Below the pieces are notes generated by a model. The model made no database searches and was not told where the DNA came from. It saw only the letters and a list, made by a program, of their open reading frames with translations. From Ruminococcus sp. (lineage in GTDB: Bacteria > Bacillota > Clostridia > Oscillospirales > Ruminococcaceae): a DNA stretch of 64,000 bases. A program made the position numbers and the translations under genes. The stretch is from contig JAFXNC010000008.1 in NCBI GenBank assembly GCA_017529875.1, positions 62,001 through 126,000 on the forward strand, read 5' to 3'. Shown here piece after piece: positions 33,566 through 43,982 of the stretch (position 1 is the stretch's first letter; each line of letters starts with the position of its first letter).

Positions 33566-33702
33566 TCTACAACTACTTCCAGCCTGCACCCGTTCCACGG
33601 GCAAGGGGCGATGATGTTTTTACGGCGGTTTTTGATGCCGATACCAACAGAAAGGAAAGGTCTGCGAATTGCAGATCGACACGAGAAAACTCAAAAAGCT
33701 GA
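33562..33702 (+). CDS. Possible 46-residue protein between pcfB and virD4
   Basis: A GTG-initiated frame overlapping the pcfB stop (GTGA) and running 34 bases into virD4. It encodes VIYNYFQPAPVPRARGDDVF and a polar tail. The tight overlaps on both sides are typical of coupled translation, but no family is recognised and the C-terminal part overlaps a certain gene. Confidence 0.4.
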   Translation: MIYNYFQPAPVPRARGDDVFTAVFDADTNRKERSANCRSTRENSKS

Positions 33703-35738
33703 TCATCAAGGCTGTTCCCTATGTAGCTTTCTCTTATGTGGGCAACCTGATCGGCTTTGCGTACCGTACTGCTGAGGGCAACGGATTTCAGGAAAAAATC
33801 CTGCCTTTCATGAGCAATCTCGGTGTGGCGTTTGCAAGAATCTTTCCCAGTTTACACCCGTTTGATCTTCTTTTCGGCTTGGTTCTTGCGGGTGTAATGA
33901 GTTTAGTCCTCTATGTCAAGTCGAAAAACAAGAAGAAGTTCCGCCAGGGCGAGGAGTACGGTTCTGCCGTATGGGGCGGTGAAAAGGATATTGAGCCGTA
34001 TATGGACTTATCCTGCCCTGAAAACAATGTGATACTCACAAAGACGGAATCCCTGACTATGGGCAAGCCCTCTGCACCGAAGTTCGCCCGTAACAAGAAC
34101 ATTCTTGTGATCGGCGGTTCAGGCTCAGGTAAGACACGATTTTTCGTCAAGCCGAACCTGATGCAGATGCACTCCTCTTATGTAGTAACCGACCCGAAGG
34201 GTACGGTGCTTGTGGAATGCGGAAAAATGCTTGAACGGGGCCGCCCGAAACGAGTTGACGGAAAAGTTGTGTACCGCAGGGACGATAAGGGCAACTATCT
34301 CAAAGACAAAAAAGGCAGATATATCCCTGTCTATGAGCCTTACAAGATCAAGGTGTTCAACACGATCGACTTTGCGAAAAGTATGCACTACAATCCGTTT
34401 GCTTACATTTCAAAGAAAAACCGTGAGAAGGATATTCTCAAATTCGTGGAAGTCCTTATCAAGAATACTTCTTCCTCTCAGCAGCCGTCCGGCGATGACT
34501 TTTGGGTGAAAGCGGAGAAACTGCTCTATACTGCGTATATTGCACTTATTTTCGCTATGTACCCCGAAGATCAATGGAACTTTGAAACGCTGATCGACAT
34601 GATAAACGCTTCGGAATGCCGTGAGGACGATGAGGAATTCAAGAATGCGATAGACATTGAGTTTGAGATCGTGGAGTGCTGGCTGAACGGCACAAAGCAC
34701 GAAGATCCCGAAGTCATGGCTGATTACGGTGACATCTTTGAAACAAAACCCGATGCCGAACAACGGCGCTTGGGTGCATTTGCACTCAAACAATTCAAGG
34801 CGTATAAGCTCGCTGCCGGAAAAACGGCTAAGTCTATTCTTATTAGCTGTTCGACACGACTCGCGCCTTTTGCAATAGATGAGGTCTTGGAGATCACCTC
34901 CTACGATGAGCTGCACCTTGACAAGCTCGGTGATGAGTTGAGTGCGCTTTTCATAATCATCTCCGATACAGATGCGACTTTTAACTTCCTGGTCGCTATC
35001 ATGTATTCACAGCTTTTCAACCTACTCTGCACCAAAGCAGATAATTCCCCAGGGGGAAAGCTGACCTATCATGTACGCTGTTTGTTAGACGAATTTGCCA
35101 ATATTGGCGAAATACCGCAGTTTGAGAAGCTCATTGCGACTATCCGAAGCCGTGAAATCAGCGCGTCGATCATCTTGCAAGCTAAGAGCCAGCTAAAGGC
35201 TATATATAAAGATAATGCAGATACGATTGAGGGCAACTGTGATACGATGCTGTTTTTGGGCGGTAAGGAGAAGTCCACGCTGAAAGAGATCTCAGAGAGC
35301 TTGGGTAAAGAAACGATCGACAGTTTCAATACCTCCACCAATCGTGGACAATCGGAAAGCTACGGTATGAACTATCAGAAGCTCGGCAAAGAGCTGAAAA
35401 GTCAGGACGAACTGGCGGTCATGGACGGCGGTAAATGTATCTTACAAGTGCGAGGAGTGCGTCCGTTCTTCTCGGACAAGTTTGACATTACCCGTCATAA
35501 GCAATATCCAATGCTCTTGGACGATAATCCTGAGATGGGGTTCAACATCGAAAAATATGTGAGTGACCAAAAGGCGATGCGTTTGAGACTGTCTCGACAG
35601 GAGAAGTTCATGGGGTATGGTGTTGATATGACGGCCGCCGGACAGGAAGTTACAACAGTATCAGCAACAGAAACAGAAACCGCTGATACTCCAAATTCTG
35701 AGGAAACCGACGAAAAAGAGATATATGTCGGATTTTAA
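33669..35738 (+). CDS. Type IV coupling protein (VirD4/TraG family)
   Basis: A 689-residue coupling ATPase. It starts at TTG 33669, with GAAAGG about 10 bases upstream. Two N-terminal membrane segments (about 15-32 and 58-77) are followed by Walker A VIGGSGSGKTRFF (about 147-159), DPKGTVLVECG, and Walker B LLDEFANIGEIP (about 470-480), then the typical SREISASIILQAKSQLKAIY and NCDTMLFLGG. It links the relaxosome to the mating channel. The C-terminal tail after about 640 is Thr/Glu-rich and disordered. Confidence 0.93.
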   Translation: MQIDTRKLKKLIIKAVPYVAFSYVGNLIGFAYRTAEGNGFQEKILPFMSNLGVAFARIFPSLHPFDLLFGLVLAGVMSLVLYVKSKNKKKFRQGEEYGSAVWGGEKDIEPYMDLSCPENNVILTKTESLTMGKPSAPKFARNKNILVIGGSGSGKTRFFVKPNLMQMHSSYVVTDPKGTVLVECGKMLERGRPKRVDGKVVYRRDDKGNYLKDKKGRYIPVYEPYKIKVFNTIDFAKSMHYNPFAYISKKNREKDILKFVEVLIKNTSSSQQPSGDDFWVKAEKLLYTAYIALIFAMYPEDQWNFETLIDMINASECREDDEEFKNAIDIEFEIVECWLNGTKHEDPEVMADYGDIFETKPDAEQRRLGAFALKQFKAYKLAAGKTAKSILISCSTRLAPFAIDEVLEITSYDELHLDKLGDELSALFIIISDTDATFNFLVAIMYSQLFNLLCTKADNSPGGKLTYHVRCLLDEFANIGEIPQFEKLIATIRSREISASIILQAKSQLKAIYKDNADTIEGNCDTMLFLGGKEKSTLKEISESLGKETIDSFNTSTNRGQSESYGMNYQKLGKELKSQDELAVMDGGKCILQVRGVRPFFSDKFDITRHKQYPMLLDDNPEMGFNIEKYVSDQKAMRLRLSRQEKFMGYGVDMTAAGQEVTTVSATETETADTPNSEETDEKEIYVGF

Positions 35739-35823
35739 CTCGGACAGTGAAGAAACCGAATAAAAGAGAAACGGTTGAAGCTGCGGACACTACTTTTTTT
35801 ATTTTGAGGGAGACTTTTTACCT

Positions 35824-36156
35824 ATGAACGAACTGAATTTTTCTGCGGTCGATGCTACCGCTATGGAGACAGCAACCACTACCTCTGCACCTAAGCACAA
35901 GTGGCTCTCTAAGCTCACCCGTGGTGCAAAGAAGGCAACCATGTTTGCAACCGTTGCAGGCGTTATGGCTATGACCTGTACTACTCAGGCATTCGCAGCA
36001 GGCACCGGCGAGGTCGATACCTCGTCCTTCATCACTACTGCCTGCACCGTACTCAAGAGCGTTATCTGCCTTATCGGCGGCGGTGTTTCGCTTTGGGGTG
36101 TCGTAAACCTCCTCGAAGGTTACGGTAATGATAACCCCGGTGCGAAAGCACAGTAG
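35824..36156 (+). pseudogene. Maff2 family pilin-like protein, 5' part interrupted by an inserted element
   Basis: A 110-residue frame that is the N-terminal part of a Maff2 (VirB2-like small membrane) protein. It has a signal-like segment (TMFATVAGVMAMTCTTQAFA), then a membrane segment TACTVLKSVICLIGGGVSLW and the family phrase LLEGYGNDNPGAKAQ, where a stop follows at once. The missing second membrane segment is found at 44521-44613 beyond the inserted element, in frame. As left, the protein lacks its C-terminal 30 residues; whether the short form works is unknown. Confidence 0.85.
36151..36153. other. Left attachment core (attL) of the inserted element
   Basis: CAG at 36151-36153 is codon 110 of maff2 and is repeated at the right junction. 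The upstream GTGCGAAAGCAC is a small palindrome in the reconstructed target. A 2-3 base core fits a large serine recombinase. Confidence 0.75.
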
Positions 36157-36204
36157 TGATATAGAAGTTTTTTCTCCCTTAATTCAGGTCGCATAAAATA
36201 GGCA

Positions 36205-37875
<1,671 letters not shown>

Positions 37876-37920
37876 TTAGCGCGCATTGCCGAAAAAGTCA
37901 ATACGCACCAAGCTAAAATT

Positions 37921-38103
37921 TCACACTGCCTGCTTGTCCTGTTCCTGTTCATTATCACCGAGCATTTTTTCACAGTCAGCCGTAATGAGCCTTGCAAGTA
38001 TGTCGCTCAGGCTTTGCCGAAAAGCTGGGTTAAAGACGGTTTTCACTCTGTAAATCGTATGCCCGATATGGTACTCGGACACGGTTGCTTTTGTTTCGTT
38101 CAT
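37921..38103 (-). CDS. tnpW: TnpW-like transposon protein
   Basis: A 60-residue protein with the TnpW pattern seen in Tn4451/Tn5397-type elements: EYHIGHTIYRVKTVF followed by SLSDILARLITADCEK. AAAGGAG precedes it on the minus strand. In those elements tnpW lies next to the large resolvase gene, as here; its role is not established. Confidence 0.7.
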   Translation of the reverse strand: MNETKATVSEYHIGHTIYRVKTVFNPAFRQSLSDILARLITADCEKMLGDNEQEQDKQAV

Positions 38104-38249
38104 AGCGAATTTTTCTCCTTTAGCTTGTCTGTTTCTATGCTTTTAGGTTTGAGGGTTTCGCTTTATCTCTCTGCCCTCATATTCATAGCCGTGAGGAACA
38201 GCATTGCTGCCGCCCCTCTCACAGCTATCGCTTTGTTGTCGGAAATATG

Positions 38250-38645
38250 TTAATCCTTGTAGGAATTATCTCCGAAGAAAGAAGTCTGCCCGACAAATTC
38301 ATCATCGGCAGATCTATCGTCCGACTTGCTGTCTGCATCGTCGGAGCTATCGACCAGCCCCTCAATGTCAGCGTAGGACATTCCGCTGTCGGTCAGCTTG
38401 CCGATCAGTGTATGCTCCGCAGTCACAGCATCGAGAAGTGCCTGCCCCTCAGTACCGTTGTAAAGCTGTGAGAGCTTATCGTAGGTGTAGAGCTTGCTTT
38501 CGATGATGACCTTGCGCCTACGTTCCTGCGCTGCCTTGATAGACTTTTCGTAGCTATCGAGCTTCGCCTGATTCTCGGCAAGCACGGCATCCGTAATGAT
38601 AACGGCGGACTCGTCAGCAATCTCAGCTTTTGCTTTCTTACTCAT
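38250..38645 (-). CDS. Helical hypothetical protein of the mobilizable element
   Basis: A 131-residue protein from ATG 38645, with AGAGGTG 6 bases upstream. The N-terminal two-thirds is a predicted coiled coil (NQAKLDSYEKSIKAAQERRR), the tail is acidic (DSSDDADSKSDDRS). It lies just left of the candidate oriT and its size fits an accessory relaxosome or DUF4315-like protein. It shares the general style of the ICE protein at 52012 (helical, then acidic DE-rich tail ending in a phrase like QTSFFGDN / QMSFYSEE). Confidence 0.65.
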   Translation of the reverse strand: MSKKAKAEIADESAVIITDAVLAENQAKLDSYEKSIKAAQERRRKVIIESKLYTYDKLSQLYNGTEGQALLDAVTAEHTLIGKLTDSGMSYADIEGLVDSSDDADSKSDDRSADDEFVGQTSFFGDNSYKD

Positions 38646-38899
38646 TCGCATCACCTCTTTTCGGGTTTGAGTACCGCAGGATATAATTTTACCCCACGAT
38701 AATATTATAGCGCATCTGCGTTGTTTCTGTCCATTCGCATTGCGCTCAAACTTTGTATGCCAGTGAGATTTTCCAGTTCGACATATTGTTATGGGGAAAA
38801 TATTAACGGAAAACTTTTCACCGGATTGCCGCCTTCATTGCGCTGAAACTGCGCTGAGCCAGTTTACAATTTTGGAGATGATGATATTGAGAACATCAC

Positions 38900-39160
38900 G
38901 CAGGAGCGTGAGTGAAGATGACCGCCGACCAAAGCGGCGTCGGAGATAAGTCGCTGTCGCTCCAAATTCGATGACGGAGCATCGAAAGCCTGAGCGGAGA
39001 GAAACGCTCAGGCGAGAAAATATGCGCCTAAGCGCAACAAAAATAACAAGCATAGTGGAATGCGCCGCACAGCGAGCGAAATTCCACCAATGCTTGTTGG
39101 GGACACCCCAAGCCCCGAAATGACCGCACAGCGGTCAAAAAATAATCGGCTAACGCCGAA
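38900..39160. other. Hairpin-dense region, candidate oriT of the mobilizable element
   Basis: Consecutive perfect or near-perfect inverted repeats cover this gene-free stretch (the gene-free gap is 38,646-39,182): TTCGATG/CATCGAA (38967, 38980), GCCTGAGCG/CGCTCAGGC (38988, 39005), TGCGC/GCGCA (39023, 39032), AACAAGCAT-x-GTGGAAT with its complement (39045-39061, 39081-39098), TTGGGG/CCCCAA (39097, 39106), TGACCGC/GCGGTCA (39121, 39131), CGGC/GCCG (39147, 39155). It lies directly before the MobC and relaxase genes, where oriT is normally found. Confidence 0.65.
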
Positions 39161-39182
39161 ATAAAACAAAGGAGACACCACT

Positions 39183-39854
39183 ATGGAAAATGCAAAACGC
39201 AAGAGGGGCAGACCGCCTAAACGCAAGGTTATGGAGTTCGAGGGCATGACCTATGAGGGAGCAATCAACAACGCTCTGGACAAAGAGGTCAGAGCCGAGC
39301 TTGACGATACCCTTGCACACAAGTCCGAGGACGAGCTTTCCAACGATGAACGCAAGTACCTCAAACGCAAGAGGGAGAAGAAGTCTTACACGCTGAATGT
39401 ACGCTTTACGGAATCGGAAATGCAGGATATTCTTTCTAAGTGTGAGCAGTACGGCTATAAAAACAAAACGGAGTATATCCGTGACTGCGTTCGGGCGAGG
39501 GTTGATCTCACTCACGACACCACCGACATATCGGAGTGTAACCGCCTGATGAAACGCATCGGAGCAAACATCAACCAGATACTTGTCCGACTTTACAGCA
39601 CAGGTCACATCTATGCCGAGGATATTGACGAGATAAAGAGAGGGGTTAATGAAATTTGGCATACACTTCTATCCATTCAATCAAGGCAACAGACGGGGCG
39701 GCTCTCCGCTATATCACAAACGGAGATAAGACCGTCAACGGCTTATATGTGCAGTCTTATGCCTGCCGAGCCGACAGCCGAGGAGCTGCCGCCGACTTCC
39801 GAGCAGTCAGAGCAGGCGGAACAGGGCGCACCGAAATCCTCGCACACCACATAG
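39183..39854 (+). CDS. mobC: MobC-like relaxosome accessory protein
   Basis: A 223-residue protein behind AAAGGAGA. After a basic AT-hook-like start (KRKRGRPPKRK) it has a MobC/ribbon-helix-helix-like core (SYTLNVRFTESEMQDILSKC, then ISECNRLMKRIGANINQILV). Residues beyond about 158 overlap the relaxase gene in another frame for 199 bases, and this tail (Glu/Pro/Ser-rich) has no family resemblance, so the core may be the functional part. Such proteins bind oriT and assist the relaxase. Confidence 0.82.
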   Translation: MENAKRKRGRPPKRKVMEFEGMTYEGAINNALDKEVRAELDDTLAHKSEDELSNDERKYLKRKREKKSYTLNVRFTESEMQDILSKCEQYGYKNKTEYIRDCVRARVDLTHDTTDISECNRLMKRIGANINQILVRLYSTGHIYAEDIDEIKRGVNEIWHTLLSIQSRQQTGRLSAISQTEIRPSTAYMCSLMPAEPTAEELPPTSEQSEQAEQGAPKSSHTT

Positions 39855-41230
39855 TCCAGAGTTTCGCTCCTGATGAAGTGACACCCGAACAAGCCTTGCA
39901 AATCGGAGAGGAATTGTGCGACCGTTTCTTGCAAGGCAACTATCAATATGTGCTTGCAGTCCACACAGACAAGTCCCATACCCATTGCCACATCATCTTC
40001 AATAACACTAATCTTTACAATGGACTCAGCTTTACTTACGAACACAATCAAGGCAAGGTAAAGGAACGGTCATGGGCGCAGTTACGGGCAATTTCGGACG
40101 AGCTATGCAAGGAACACGGCATTTCTGTTATTGAGCCGAAAGCGAAAGGTGTTTCCCACTTTGAGCATGATATGCAGTTGCAGGGCAAGTCGTGGAAGGA
40201 CAAGCTCCGAGCCAAGATTGCCGAAGTCGCTTTTTACAGCAAGGATTTTGCAGATTTTCTCCGCAACTGTTCTGCCAGCGGTATCGAGTATGTTTACAAG
40301 CCACAGAACAAAGTCAAGCTGAAGTTCCGTCTTTCGGGCGAGGGACAGCAGAAATTCACAAGAGCCGAAACGCTGGGCGAAGACTACACCGCCGAACGCA
40401 TTGCCGAGCAGATAGAGCAGATACAGAAAGCAAAGTCTGCTATGGAAAGGCTTGCTGAAAAGAAAAATCCCGAAAAGGCATTCGCACCGTCCAAGCCTGC
40501 GGTCACAACCAAGACTGAGCCGACACCTACACCGCCGACAACTGTTGCGGACGAACCTGAAAGCAATCTCAGCGTTATGACCGAGGAGGAATATATCAAA
40601 ATCCTCAACGAACAGGATATGCAGGCGCAGGCAGAAAAGGCGGCACCGCCTGCCGACCCGTGGGCAGAAATTCGTGGTATGGGCAGAGCCAATGAAATTA
40701 TCGCAGACCTTGAATCGGGCGGCGTGACCTCGTATCATGTGCTTGCGAGTTTCTTTTACAAGGGCGGTCATCCCGACGACCACACGGACGAGCTTGCGGA
40801 GCTGAAAAAGAAATACACCGCTATCGACACGCTTATCGCCAAGATGAAACACCGTGACGAGCTTGCACCTGTCTACAAGGAGTACAATAGCAAGTCGGGC
40901 TGGTTTCAGAACCGTTTCCGTAAGAAAAACGCCGCCACTATCGAGGACTACGAAGAAACGGTCAAATACATCAAGGAGCATAGACAGCCCTATCTTGTTA
41001 ACGGCAAACCGCCGACAATGCTTGACCTGCTGGAGAAGTCAAACAAGCTGAAATCGAAGTATAACAGTCTTCTTCCTGAACACATGGCATTTGTCACCAA
41101 GCGTGATACAGCGAAGAAGTATGTCCGACAGGTCAGAAACTATATGAACGAAGAACACAACAGGCGTGAGCGTGAGAAATACAGGCAGAAAAAGCTCACC
41201 CAGCAGAGGAACAAAAACTATCTGGAATAA
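39656..41230 (+). CDS. mobA: Relaxase/mobilization nuclease (MobA/VirD2 family)
   Basis: A 524-residue relaxase starting at TTG 39656 (GAGAGGGG about 10 bases upstream) with MAYTSIHSIKATDGAALRYI. The metal-binding motif is HTDKSHTHCHIIFNN (about 100-114), with Tyr residues near the N-terminus as candidate nucleophiles. The C-terminal half is Lys/Glu-rich and helical with a Pro/Thr linker (about 275-300). It nicks at oriT and pilots the single strand. It serves the inserted element, not the ICE, whose own relaxase is beyond the window. Confidence 0.9.
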   Translation: MAYTSIHSIKATDGAALRYITNGDKTVNGLYVQSYACRADSRGAAADFRAVRAGGTGRTEILAHHIVQSFAPDEVTPEQALQIGEELCDRFLQGNYQYVLAVHTDKSHTHCHIIFNNTNLYNGLSFTYEHNQGKVKERSWAQLRAISDELCKEHGISVIEPKAKGVSHFEHDMQLQGKSWKDKLRAKIAEVAFYSKDFADFLRNCSASGIEYVYKPQNKVKLKFRLSGEGQQKFTRAETLGEDYTAERIAEQIEQIQKAKSAMERLAEKKNPEKAFAPSKPAVTTKTEPTPTPPTTVADEPESNLSVMTEEEYIKILNEQDMQAQAEKAAPPADPWAEIRGMGRANEIIADLESGGVTSYHVLASFFYKGGHPDDHTDELAELKKKYTAIDTLIAKMKHRDELAPVYKEYNSKSGWFQNRFRKKNAATIEDYEETVKYIKEHRQPYLVNGKPPTMLDLLEKSNKLKSKYNSLLPEHMAFVTKRDTAKKYVRQVRNYMNEEHNRREREKYRQKKLTQQRNKNYLE

Positions 41231-41245
41231 TGAAAGGAAGATTTT

Positions 41246-41839
41246 ATGAGCAAAATCGGATACATCAGAGTTTCCACCGAACACCAAGAAACCGCCCGTC
41301 AGCAGGAGATTATGTGCGATTATCAGGTAGATCGCATCTTCTCCGAGAAGCTGTCAGGAGCGAACACAGACCGCCCTCAGCTCAGGGCTATGCTGGACTA
41401 TGTGCGTGAGGGCGATACCCTCTTTGTGGAGAGCATCAGCCGTCTGGGACGCTCCACAAAGGACTTGCTGAACATCATCGACACCCTCACCGACAAGGGT
41501 GTTACCCTCATCAGCCACAAGGAGAAAATCGACACTGACACTCCTGCGGGGAAATTCATGTTGACCGTGTTTGCTGCACTCTCACAGTTAGAGCGTGAGC
41601 AACTCAAACAGCGACAGCGTGAGGGCATAGCGATTGCTAAGGCTCAGGGCAAGTACACCGGGCGAAAGCCTATCCCAACCGACTGGACAAGGTTCGGGCA
41701 GCTCTATGGGGAATGGAAGTCCAAGAGCATCACAGGGCGTGACTTTATGCGGAGAATGGATATGTCGGCAAACACTTTTTACCGACGTGTGCGTGAGTAT
41801 GAAATCCGTCACGGTATCACCGAGCAGACCTCAGCTTGA
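41246..41839 (+). CDS. Small serine recombinase (resolvase/invertase)
   Basis: A 197-residue resolvase. Ser 10 in GYIRVSTEHQETARQQ is the nucleophile; SGANTDRPQLRAMLDYVREG, ESISRLGRSTKDLL and FAALSQLEREQ are family marks; a helix-turn-helix occupies the last 40 residues (GRDFMRRMDMSANTFYRRV). GAAAGGAAG precedes the start. It may resolve multimers or cointegrates of the mobilizable element. Confidence 0.92.
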   Translation: MSKIGYIRVSTEHQETARQQEIMCDYQVDRIFSEKLSGANTDRPQLRAMLDYVREGDTLFVESISRLGRSTKDLLNIIDTLTDKGVTLISHKEKIDTDTPAGKFMLTVFAALSQLEREQLKQRQREGIAIAKAQGKYTGRKPIPTDWTRFGQLYGEWKSKSITGRDFMRRMDMSANTFYRRVREYEIRHGITEQTSA

Positions 41840-42184
41840 CCGTCAGGCGAACGGAAAAGCCTCACAGTACCGTCCGAGCCTGCGGAGCGGAAAACTAAAC
41901 GCTGAAAAGAAAAAGCCCTCAGAAACGCTTACAGAGCGTTTCCGAGAGCTTGCGGTTATTCGTTCCATTAGGGTTTGTGCCTGTTGTGGTATGCTCCACA
42001 ATTCTGATTATGACTTATGCGGAACGGAAAACGGGTGCGCCAGTAGGCTTTAGGCAACACCGCACAAAGACGTTTTTAAAAGTAAAAAAACGTAAATGCG
42101 TGATTTTTTACCACCCAAATCCATAAAGAATGTGTATTATGTGGTATTGCCTTTAGATAACTGAAACAACGCTGTAAATTCACG
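41840..42184. other. Gap with a possible small zinc-binding frame and inverted repeat
   Basis: No certain gene. A frame ending at 42053 encodes RVCACCGMLHNSDYDLCGTE, with a CxxC...C pattern, but has no convincing start downstream of the resolvase. An imperfect inverted repeat (TAGGCAACACCGCACA at 42051-42066 against TGTGGTATTGCCTTTA at 42140-42155) bounds about 105 A/T-rich bases and could be a MITE-like relic. Confidence 0.45.
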
Positions 42185-43726
42185 TTATTTGTTTCGGTTA
42201 CTTATGCAGATCGTATCCGCTCCGATATTCTCACGGAATCTTATATCGTGCTCCGCAAAAAGTATTGTCGGTTCGTAACTATTCAGAAGTGTTTCGAGCT
42301 GAATGCGTGAAAAAATATCGATAAAATTCAGCGGCTCGTCCCAGATATAAAGGTGTGCAGGTGTCATGATACTTGCCGCAAGGATCACTTTTTTCTTCTG
42401 CCCTGCGGAGTATTCCGAAATGTCTTTGCCAAGCTGTGAACGGCTCAAGTCGAGCTGTCTCAGCACTGTGCAGAACAGACTGCGGTCAAGTCCCTGTTCT
42501 TCGCAAAATTCGGGTATACTTCCGCTGAGAAATGACGTATCCTGCGGAACATAGGAGATAACAAGTCCCGATGCGGTTTCACAAGTTCCGCTGACACACA
42601 GGTTATCATCTTCGGGCAATATTCCAACTCTTTGCAGAATCACCCGCATTAGTGTTGATTTTCCGCAGCCGTTTAAGCCGTGGAGGGCGATTCGGTCTCC
42701 TTGTCGGACATTGAATGTCAGACCGCTGCACATCGGCTCTGCCGTTCCCTTGTACTGCAATGCACAGTCGTGTACCGATATAAGCGTTTCCTTATGATGC
42801 TTAAGTGGGGACATTTTAAGCGGCACAACTTTCTCAATATCCTGTAAAAGCCCTTCCTGCTGCGTTATCTCGCGCTCTATTCGCTGTTCTGTATTTTTCA
42901 CCCTGCTCTGCATTTTCTTCGTCTTTGCACCGATATAAGACCGAGTGCTGATGCTGCGGTCATTTTCCCTTATCGGATCAAATCCTATCTTCGTTCGTTC
43001 ACTCTTGTCCGCCCACTCAGCAGTGCGCTTTGCCGCCTGACGGAGCTTTCGTATCTGCTTGCGGTGCTTTTCATTCTCAGCTTCTGCGAACTGATTTCGG
43101 CGCTCCTGATTTTCCTGCCAACACGAAAAGTTACCACTCTGCACCATAATAGTCTTACGATTCAGAACAAGGATATGATCCGTACACGCATCAAGCAGAT
43201 CACGGTCGTGAGAGACAAGGATAAAGCCCTTCTTCGATGCGAGATACTGACGAACATTCTCTCGTGCTTGCGCATCGAGGTGATTGGTCGGCTCATCGAT
43301 CAGCAAAAAGTCATTCTCACCGGAAAACAGAATTGCAAGCAGTACCTTTGTACGCTGTCCGAGACTGAGCGTTTCAAACGGACGATACAGCACCTCAGCA
43401 TCTTCGTGAAGCTCAGACAGTTCGCATATCACGCGCCACTGTTCGCAATTTTCCCTCAGCTCCTCGGCAAAATCTGCCGCTGTCTGTTTCATCTGCTCCG
43501 ATGTTACCAAATACGGAAAATAGGCAACAGGGACGGACTTTGTAAGAGTTCCGCTTCCCGAAAGCTCACCTGTAAGCAATCGGAGAAATGTTGTTTTTCC
43601 TTTTCCGTTTCTGCCGATAAGTCCGAGTTTCCAATCTGTATCAAGTGTAAAGGATGCGTTTTCAAATACCGGCTCTATCGAACCATCATAGCTGAATGTA
43701 AGGCGGTCGGCTCTGATCTGTGACAT
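42185..43726 (-). CDS. ABC-F ribosome-protection-type ATPase (Lsa/Vga-like)
   Basis: A 513-residue protein with two ABC domains and no membrane segment. Domain 1: Walker A GRNGKGKT (38-45), signature LSLGQRTK, Walker B FLLIDEPTNHLD. An interdomain linker rich in Lys, Arg and Glu (about 200-300) is the part that reaches the ribosome in ABC-F proteins. Domain 2: GLNGCGKS, YSAGQKKK, LYIWDEPLNFID. Overall it resembles Lsa/Vga/CplR-class proteins, which confer resistance to lincosamides, streptogramin A and pleuromutilins. The exact class and the resistance are inferred. A regulatory leader precedes it. Confidence 0.85.
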   Translation of the reverse strand: MSQIRADRLTFSYDGSIEPVFENASFTLDTDWKLGLIGRNGKGKTTFLRLLTGELSGSGTLTKSVPVAYFPYLVTSEQMKQTAADFAEELRENCEQWRVICELSELHEDAEVLYRPFETLSLGQRTKVLLAILFSGENDFLLIDEPTNHLDAQARENVRQYLASKKGFILVSHDRDLLDACTDHILVLNRKTIMVQSGNFSCWQENQERRNQFAEAENEKHRKQIRKLRQAAKRTAEWADKSERTKIGFDPIRENDRSISTRSYIGAKTKKMQSRVKNTEQRIEREITQQEGLLQDIEKVVPLKMSPLKHHKETLISVHDCALQYKGTAEPMCSGLTFNVRQGDRIALHGLNGCGKSTLMRVILQRVGILPEDDNLCVSGTCETASGLVISYVPQDTSFLSGSIPEFCEEQGLDRSLFCTVLRQLDLSRSQLGKDISEYSAGQKKKVILAASIMTPAHLYIWDEPLNFIDIFSRIQLETLLNSYEPTILFAEHDIRFRENIGADTICISNRNK

Positions 43727-43750
43727 ATTAACTCCTCCTTTCAGAGTTCC

Positions 43751-43787
43751 AAAAAACGGAACTGCTTGCTGCCAAACAGTTCCGTTA
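43751..43787 (-). terminator. Terminator hairpin in the ABC-F leader
   Basis: AACGGAACTG (43755-43764) pairs with CAGTTCCGTT (43777-43786); read on the minus strand six T follow. It lies 25 bases upstream of the ABC-F start, so readthrough would be needed for expression. Confidence 0.8.
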
Positions 43788-43833
43788 TGTTACAGATAAC
43801 CTCAAAGCCGGACACAGAATCCGAACAAATCGT

Positions 43834-43926
43834 CTATAAATGCAAAAAGAGGTTATGAGAACATAATCCACTTTTGGCAGCACAAACTAACAGCGTATAA
43901 TCGTATACACTGCATCCGTTATTCAT
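43834..43926 (-). CDS. Possible 30-residue leader peptide
   Basis: An ATG frame of 30 codons (MNNGCSVYDYTLL...) within the leader of the ABC-F gene, after the MIG mini-frame. It has no clear ribosome binding site of its own, so it may be read only by re-initiation, or not at all. Its coding sequence includes one arm of the ATAACCTC pairing element. Confidence 0.35.
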   Translation of the reverse strand: MNNGCSVYDYTLLVCAAKSGLCSHNLFLHL

Positions 43927-43982
43927 GCAATCAAAAGTGAATTATCCTATCATTCTTTCACCTCTTTCAGAAATATGAATAT

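Larger units (their letters stand above)
43727..43977 (-). promoter_or_regulatory. Attenuator leader of the ABC-F gene
   Basis: On the minus strand the roughly 250-nt leader begins after the promoter at 43983. It contains a strong Shine-Dalgarno (AGAGGTG, 43959-43965) before a three-codon frame (ATG ATA GGA TAA, 43942-43953), a second 30-codon frame, a pairing element (ATAACCTC/GAGGTTAT), and a terminator hairpin at 43751-43787 just before the gene. This layout is that of antibiotic-induced transcription attenuation known for several ABC-F genes. Confidence 0.7.

Noticed and set aside
41634..42053. 139-codon frame running from inside the resolvase gene
   Set aside because: The first half is a shadow of the resolvase. 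The Cys-rich tail is noted, but no start supports it as a gene.
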